From NCBI GenBank assembly GCA_003573635.1, contig QUTJ01031491.1:1-12188 (forward strand): a DNA stretch of 12,188 nucleotides, read 5' to 3'. Source of the stretch: Goniomonas avonlea. Lineage: Eukaryota > Cryptophyceae > Goniomonadida > Goniomonadaceae. The notes under the pieces are model-generated. The model made no database searches. It was not told the origin of the DNA and saw only the letters and a list, made by a program, of their open reading frames with translations. This document shows, piece by piece, positions 7,020-12,188 of this stretch. The translations under genes and the position numbers were made by a program. How positions within the stretch are numbered: the first letter of the stretch is position 1; the number at the start of each line of letters is the position of its first letter.

Positions 7020-8171
7020 CTACAAGGAGCCTGGCGGAGGATCCTGCATCCACGAGGACAGTAACCAGTTGGCAGCAGCGACTGGGGGAGGCAGAAGCAA
7101 TTCGCCTTCTGGGAGCTCTGAGGGCTTGAACTTTGTTGCCCAACGTCCCAAAGCTTGAGACACCTCTTCTCTTGAAACCCACCTGCGCCAGGCTCGATTA
7201 ATTTGAAGCCGGACACGGATCGAACAATTACCTCGCCTCAAGCATCTCAACCCCGTCCACAGTAATAGCTGTCCCAGAAGGCAGAGCCTTCGCTTGGCAG
7301 CAAAGCATGAGCTGTGCACCTTGTCCCAGCGGCCATGGTTGTGAAGCCAGGTACCTACGCACGTTGCAGTTCAAGGGGTGGTGGGGCGGAGAGACTTACT
7401 GCACACTCTTCGGGCACACCCGCACTGCTGATTCCTCGTACACCTCGCGCACGACCGCCTCTTCAATGGTCTCTCCAGGACTCACAAACCTGTGGGCGGT
7501 CATCCATCTGTCGGCACTGACAAGCAAGATCACCCAGCGAGGAGAGAGAAGAAAGAACCCGGTCGATTAGAGCGACCAAGAAGAACAAGATCCTCGGTTG
7601 GGTGAAGCACCATCATTATGACCACAGGGTCCACCCGGGGAAACACTTCTCGCGAGCAGCCGGCACAGGTCCGTTTTGTTCCCAGGACAGTTGTACGCGT
7701 TCGATCACCACACTTGGAGCAAAATTGGTTATTCCCATGCCATTCAAGTAAAGACCTTGCTCGAGACACTGTCGGCACATCAGGACCGAACTTTGCAGCG
7801 AGAGAACGAAGAGTGACAAGTTTCGCTTCTTCGTTGGTTGGCAGTGCGGCTTCCTTCGTACCGAACGCGGCATCAACGGCGAAACAGCAACCAACGTTGT
7901 CCCGACCAAGGTATACTGTTGGACTGATGGCTAGGTGATCCTTCACTTGATCATATCCTTGCCATGCGATGCTTCCTGAATTGTCAACCAGCACTTTGTG
8001 CCGAGCAAGCACGACGAATCGAGATTCCGAGAGCTTGGCAGATTCAAGAGTTAAAGGTGGGTCATCAGTCAGAGAAAATCCAGTAAATCCTATTTTTGAA
8101 GCGCTTCGCCTGGAAGCGAAAGGGACGGCTCGAGTCATGCAGATGATGCGCCGGAGTGGCATGGCCGCCAT
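7020..8171 (-). CDS. NADH pyrophosphatase, NudC-type Nudix hydrolase (four exons)
   Basis: Hydrolyses NADH/NAD+ to NMN(H) and AMP, and NudC enzymes can also remove NAD caps from RNA (family knowledge). Exons: 8171-7534, 7489-7400, 7354-7232, 7182-7020; introns of 44, 45 and 49 bp; all phases fit, giving 337 residues ending in TAG. Visible domains: an N-terminal domain; a zinc ribbon C151-X2-C154 and C169-X2-C172; FPRVDPVVIMMV; the Nudix box starting at G213 with GFVSPGE, then REVYEE at 227-232; and SQPWP at 247-251, the NudC-specific motif (usually SQPWPFP, here SQPWPLG). The C-terminal WVSREEV and LLLPPP segments also match the family. The first about 30 residues are Arg-rich with no acids, suggesting a mitochondrial or other organelle targeting peptide; a second Met at residue 4 is an alternative start. 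The usual EE-x-G of the box reads EESAV, so Gly is replaced by Ala. Confidence 0.93.
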
Positions 8172-8313
8172 GGCGTCGAGTTCGTCGATAATTAAACGTT
8201 AATAACAGTTTCAAGAGTGTAGCGAGCGAAGAGACTCGTTTTGCGAGTTTTGAGCCACGGCGCTGGGCACCTGCGCAGCTGCCAGTCGTGGCAAACCAGC
8301 AGAACACACGAAA
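8172..8313. promoter_or_regulatory. Divergent 142-bp promoter region, NudC gene / acidic-basic protein gene
   Basis: The two start codons face away from each other with only 142 bp between them, so both genes probably share a bidirectional promoter. The NudC-proximal side is AT-rich (near 8185-8210). An inverted repeat ACTCG-TTTTG-CGAGT lies at 8234-8248; it could be a site, but a five-base stem is weak evidence. Confidence 0.5.
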
Positions 8314-9090
8314 ATGTCTGATGGTCTCGATGAGTGCACTCCATCAAAGTCTCATCTTCACGAATCTGTCGCCTCCTCGATTGATTCACCTGAGCTTTAC
8401 TTGGGGGAGTCCTCTGAGATGTGTCTATTCGAGGACGAGTTTTCACCGATACACAGAAAGATTCATGGTGGAGATTTGGTTCCAAAGAAGCTCGATCAAG
8501 GGTTGGAGTGTTCTGTGAACGAACTCATTGAGGATGATTTTGACATGGAGCCGGGTGAACGCAGTGCAGACTGCACCCTCGCACCAGCGGAGGTAGTCGA
8601 GGAGAGTCTGTCGGACAGTCTCGACGGAGTTGATCTGAATGGAACCCTCGCCGGACTCGAGGCCGCGATTCCATTGGTGTTCCCTGAACGCAGGCCCGTG
8701 ATGAGTTCTCAAGGTGACTCACATCATTTGATTTTCACTTTTCTCAGTTAGTCGCAGAGCTGTCTTCAGAGGCACGCACCCTCCAGATGGTCAGTAGTCT
8801 GACCTCTGAAATGTTCGCTCTCCGAGACTCTGTGGATTTAAGTAGATCTATGCTTCCAAGGTAATCCAACTTTTTATGGGATCGAATTAACGTCCATCAG
8901 ATGCAGCACGCTGTCGTTGCAGGACGCGAAACCCGTTCCATCTGCCGAGGGGCCGCCGCGCCAGGCTTACAGTGCTCCAGAAGCTCTTAAAACGAATGAG
9001 CGCCGAGATCCCAAGTCTGTTCCTGTAAGCCGAATCCCGAAACCCAGGAAACAACAGGCCCTCGCAAGGGAGCGTCGTTCCAGGCGTTGA
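8314..9090 (+). CDS. Unknown protein: acidic N-terminus, short helix, basic C-terminus (three exons)
   Basis: I do not recognise the family. Exons 8314-8713, 8752-8860 and 8901-9090, with introns of only 38 and 40 bp and compatible phases, give 232 residues. Residues 1-130 are rich in Asp, Glu and Ser. The second exon gives a likely amphipathic helix (VAELSSEARTLQMVSSL...), possibly a short coiled coil. The third exon is Pro-rich and ends strongly basic (RIPKPRKQQALARERRSRR), like a nuclear-localisation or nucleic-acid/microtubule-binding tail. No signal peptide or membrane segment is visible. The first acceptor must be the TTAG ending at 8751: using the CAG four bases upstream would shift the frame. 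Function cannot be assigned. The exon model rests on frame continuity alone. Confidence 0.7.
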
Positions 9091-9301
9091 GTTGCCTCCC
9101 TTGGCACGTTGTAAAATGTACGATATAAAAAAATATGATACGGTAAGAACTCAAAGAGAATGGTTTCTGTGTTCACAAAGCACACCCTTATTTTGGCGCA
9201 TGGCCATTCCGACCATGTCGCCAAACCTCAATCACAGTGACGCTTCGAAAGTGCATGCAACACAAGGGTCCACAAACTGGGAATGGATCCAGCTTGGTCT
9301 T
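9091..9301. other. Short convergent intergenic region, no gene seen
   Basis: This is 211 bp between the stop codons of two converging genes, presumably both 3' UTRs. It contains an A/T-rich patch (9118-9140). I see no clear AATAAA on either strand and no RNA gene. Confidence 0.5.
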
Positions 9302-10462
9302 CTACACCGGGTAGGCTCGAGACATTGCTTCGGAATACGCTTCAGGTGAAGGAAGCGGCGTTCCACCATCCAGCCGTTGAAGCACGGTTTTGGCGTGCTT
9401 CTTGAGCACATCGGCGTTGCCCCATGTGCCCCATCCCGCCATCCAGCGGTACAAATCCGCGGCAGCCAAATAGTACGACTCCCGGACCGCCTCCAGTGAA
9501 GGTGGCTGATCACCTTGGGCGGTGAGGAGCTTGGAAAGCTCGCGATGGTAGTGCTGCAGATAGACCGCCTCATCGTCTTCGGTCAGGCTGCTGGCAGCCG
9601 TGCAGAAGCAGTACGCAAGGTCCTTGGACGCGGCAGCCTTTCCGATCCACTGAAAGTCGAGGAAACTGGCTTCACCTGCCTGATCAAACATCATATTGGC
9701 AACCTTCGGATCCCCATGCACGATGGTCTGCATTGGATCGGCCTTCATTCGCGCGTCGATCGCAGCCGCAGCAAGATGCAACCGACCAGAGACGCCTTCC
9801 TTTGACATGTTCTTGAGCTCCTTGTGCCGGGTGTCCAAATGCCAGAAGCAGCCTTGGTGTTGTAAACCACTCTTTACAGCGGCGTCTGCACGGGCATGAC
9901 CCCAGTAGGTGGCGTGCAGTTTCGCGAGCCAAGAGAGCCCAGAGCAAGTCTGCGCTTGCCCCACCCGGCTCCTGGTTGACCCGGGTAGAAGGGTCATGCA
10001 AATGGTCACGAACCCGCCCGGCTTACGTTCAATAAAAATCGGGCGAGGACACAACGCACCAGCGTCACAAAGTCGATCGGCGTGCCCTTGCTCATAGAAG
10101 CAAGCCTCGACATTGTACGACGCGTGGTCGCGCTTCTCCCCAAAATCTTCCGGGTTCTTTGGCGGGCCGATGAGCTTCGCCACAAACGAGGATTCAGCTC
10201 CGTTCGATCCACGCACCGAAATTTCGACAATGTCTCCCATACCCGTCCACAGTCCTTGAATGAGGGAAGAGGAAACACTTGCAATCGAATCGACAGTCGA
10301 ACATCCCATGGCCGTCAAGCGCGGGAGGCACTGCTCTGCCAGAGCCAGTGCCTCTGTGTTAGCCATTCCAGAAGAACCCATTGCAGATCTTAGATGGGAG
10401 ACGACCACTCGAAGAACGCCACGCCAGAGTCGAGCCGTGTTTGCGGCCGAAAAGTACGCCAC
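9302..10462 (-). CDS. Ecdysteroid-kinase/CHK-like (aminoglycoside-phosphotransferase fold) small-molecule kinase
   Basis: A 386-residue, intronless protein of the APH/choline-kinase-like superfamily, closest in motif form to the EcKinase/CHK/DUF1679 group. It would transfer phosphate from ATP to the hydroxyl of an unidentified small molecule. Visible landmarks: a likely ATP-binding Lys in FVAKL (K96); Glu residues in SYNVEACFYE (E119, E124); the hinge-like ICMTLLPG (154-161); the catalytic loop HGDPKVAN (D251, N256); and the metal-binding DFQ at 269-271 with KDLAYC after it. The DFQ in place of DFD is characteristic of this group. The first about 28 residues contain four Arg and no acids, so an organelle targeting peptide is plausible; M28 or M33 could instead be the start. 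Full length for the family. Substrate unknown; in animals such enzymes phosphorylate ecdysteroids, which says little for a protist. Confidence 0.85.
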   Translation of the reverse strand: MAYFSAANTARLWRGVLRVVVSHLRSAMGSSGMANTEALALAEQCLPRLTAMGCSTVDSIASVSSSLIQGLWTGMGDIVEISVRGSNGAESSFVAKLIGPPKNPEDFGEKRDHASYNVEACFYEQGHADRLCDAGALCPRPIFIERKPGGFVTICMTLLPGSTRSRVGQAQTCSGLSWLAKLHATYWGHARADAAVKSGLQHQGCFWHLDTRHKELKNMSKEGVSGRLHLAAAAIDARMKADPMQTIVHGDPKVANMMFDQAGEASFLDFQWIGKAAASKDLAYCFCTAASSLTEDDEAVYLQHYHRELSKLLTAQGDQPPSLEAVRESYYLAAADLYRWMAGWGTWGNADVLKKHAKTVLQRLDGGTPLPSPEAYSEAMSRAYPV

Positions 10463-10721
10463 GAATTTATTGGCACGAAAGCACCAGAAAAGCGATCGGT
10501 TAGCTAATAAAGGTCAACGCGAGATTTATTGAGCAAACTGCTCTTAAACCGACCTATCAAGCTCGGACAGATCGAGAATCTCGCCCTACAAGTAATCGTT
10601 GAACCAGAGCGCAATCTTGATAGGGGAGAACAATGATCTGGTTTAATATCTTGGGCAGAATTGAAATTCATCCGTCATGGCGGCCAGCAACAACAGACAC
10701 AGTTGATCGCTGGCGTGAACC
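10463..10721. promoter_or_regulatory. Divergent intergenic promoter region, CHK-like kinase / ARM-repeat gene
   Basis: The 259 bp between opposed starts probably contains both promoters. The part nearest the kinase gene is A/T-rich (10495-10535). A CGAGA-A-TCTCG inverted repeat lies at 10573-10583, of doubtful significance. A ten-codon upstream ORF precedes the ARM-gene start. Confidence 0.45.
10677..10706 (+). other. Possible upstream ORF ahead of the ARM-repeat gene
   Basis: ATG with purine-rich context followed by nine codons and TGA (starts MAASNNRHS), 15 bp before the main ATG at 10722. If the transcript starts upstream of 10677, this uORF could reduce translation of the ARM protein. 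The transcription start is unknown. Confidence 0.3.
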
Positions 10722-12188
10722 ATGCTTGCGGATCAGCTGCTGCAACAGCACCCAAGCAAAGAACCTGGTGTTTTCCAAGGTTTAGTCACGCTTTTGAGCA
10801 CGGGAACGTTGGACGCTAGAGCAAGCGCTGCCCACGCGCTTGCGGAGCTCGCGTTGCTCGAGTCCAACAGGGAGGGGATCGGCGCGGTATCTGGAGTTTT
10901 TGAAGCCTTGGTGGCACTTTTGCGAACAGGGTCTCCAGAAACCAAAGCTCTTGCTGTGCAAGCGATCTCGAATCTTGGCAGGTCACCTTGCAACTTGCAC
11001 GATGAGAAGGTGCGTTCAGGCCAGCACGCGCTGCCGACTGACATCGTGCAAGATGGGAGGTGTGGAAGGACTTTTAGAATGTCTGGTCAATCTGCTTCAC
11101 GAAGGGATCCCTGTCGCCAAGCATCACGCCTGCTGTGTCCTTCGCCAGCTTGCCGCTTTTTCTGATGCTCACAAATCTGATATTGGTAAGTATTCGCCGA
11201 GATTGACGAATGAGTGACCACTTATTTATGACCCACAGGGCGCATCGAACACATATTTGAAGGTCTTGGTTTGGTTATCCAGGAAGCTGACACTGAAGCC
11301 CGCGTGGAAGCCGTGGATGCTTTGCTTGCGATCGCTATGAACGAGTCAAACCGTGACGCAATGTGCAAGGTCCAGCCGGTTCTTCTGGGACTTTCTTCCT
11401 TACTCCGTGATGAGAGTGCTTCTCCAGATGCAAGGGCGGTGGCGGCACTGGCAATTGGTCACCTCGCCTCCTCACCTTTCAAAATCAACAAAGAATTGTC
11501 TGTTGCCAAACCGGCCCACAAATGTGAATGCTGATTGTCTGTACAGGATTGGAAAGGTCCCAGGTGTCTTCCATGGGTTGGCAGACCTTCTGAGAGCATC
11601 TGAGTCTGAGTCTCGGATTGCCGCGGTGGAAGCACTGCTCGCTCTAGCACTCGAGGTGTGTCTTATTGTGGCGACACCTGGGCACACGTAAGCCCAGGGA
11701 AGCCCAGTGTTGGAGGCGCAGTGAAGCTGCGTTTCTAAATGTGCTGAGATTGAAACTGTGGACAATTGATGGACCAACACGGATTGCACAGGAATCGAAC
11801 CGAGAGACAATCATTGCCGTTCCCAGTGCTCTCGAGGGGTTGGTGGCCATGTTGTGTGCGCCAGAGAATCACGTGGATGAGAAGGTTGTTGCTGCACTCG
11901 CACTCAGCCGGTTGGCTGATCCGCCGGACCGTTTCAACCACCGTGACGTGCGTGATAATTAAGTATTTCTTGCTTTGCTATTGAGCTTGTGATCGATGGC
12001 AATGTCGAGTTAGCAGTTCTCACAAGCGGCCGACATGCTCCCACCGGGGCTGGGGCTGAGTTCTGATGAGGCACTGGAGGCTCACATTCTCTTGAGCAGA
12101 TCCTGGGGCAGGTGCCGAACTGCATCACTGGATTGGTGGCCGCGCTCAAGGAGGTGCACAGCGACGCGCCGTCACACGCTGCCAAGGT
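10722..12188 (+). CDS. Armadillo-repeat protein, 3' end outside window
   Basis: An alpha-solenoid protein made of ARM/HEAT-type repeats, usually a protein-protein scaffold. Exons 10722-11009, 11053-11185, 11239-11497, 11547-11655, 11792-11947 and 12100-12188 (continuing) join in phase across GT-AG introns of 43, 53, 49, 136 and 152 bp, giving 344 residues so far. About seven or eight repeats of about 40-50 residues are visible, each with a pattern like VFxGLVxLL...A..ALAxLA...NR..I (for example VFQGLVTLLSTG, VFEALVALLRTG, VFHGLADLLRAS, ALEGLVAMLCAP). Repeats are continuous from the first residues, with no other domain yet seen. It resembles the ARM-only proteins common in plants and protists, but no specific orthologue can be named. 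The start at 10722 is the first Met in the repeat frame; an extra upstream exon is not excluded. Confidence 0.85.

Noticed and set aside
7618-7938. Plus-strand frame opposite NudC exon 1
   Set aside because: Antisense shadow of a strongly supported conserved enzyme.
5103-10583. One five-base inverted repeat in each divergent promoter (5103-5115, 8234-8248, 10573-10583)
   Set aside because: The three sequences differ, and such short stems are expected by chance in regions of this size.

Overview
This is nuclear DNA of a eukaryote, most likely a protist with a compact genome (an alga or a stramenopile/haptophyte-like lineage; the sequence alone does not fix the phylum). Several genes are cut by short GT-AG introns, and in each of them the two reading frames join in phase to give recognisable protein families. 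There are no bacterial operons or Shine-Dalgarno-like starts. Many introns are only 38-61 bp.

Six protein-coding genes alternate in strand, forming three head-to-head pairs. (1) Minus strand, 5032 down to about 986 and continuing off the left edge: a Patched/Dispatched-like RND protein with a sterol-sensing domain, at least 11 exons. (2) Plus strand, 5244-5960: a CCHC zinc-knuckle/RGG protein. (3) Minus strand, 8171-7020: a complete four-exon NudC-type NADH pyrophosphatase (Nudix). (4) Plus strand, 8314-9090: a three-exon protein of unknown function, acidic at the N-terminus and basic at the C-terminus. (5) Minus strand, 10462-9302: an intronless ecdysteroid-kinase/CHK-like small-molecule kinase. 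(6) Plus strand, 10722 to the right edge: an armadillo-repeat protein, open at its 3' end. The heads of pairs 1/2, 3/4 and 5/6 are separated by 211, 142 and 259 bp, which probably serve as shared promoters. The genes have no obvious common pathway.

The most unusual part is the 3' half of the RND gene (about 640-3668). Its 5' introns are 38-112 bp, but the later ones are 161-867 bp and are filled with minisatellites, microsatellites and two copies of a TA-flanked inverted-repeat element (MITE). At three exon edges the tandem repeat unit includes the splice site and some exon sequence: the donor at 2604, the acceptor at 1255 and the donor near 986. The gene therefore carries arrays of decoy splice sites. 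For the 2604 donor, a 42-bp exact copy lies 165 bp downstream in the same reading frame, so its use would add 55 residues. One MITE sits inside a duplicated intron segment whose sister copy, about 350 bp away, is an empty site, which gives the insertion point and the TA target duplication directly.

Regions with no gene that I can support are 1-640, 5961-7019 and 9091-9301.
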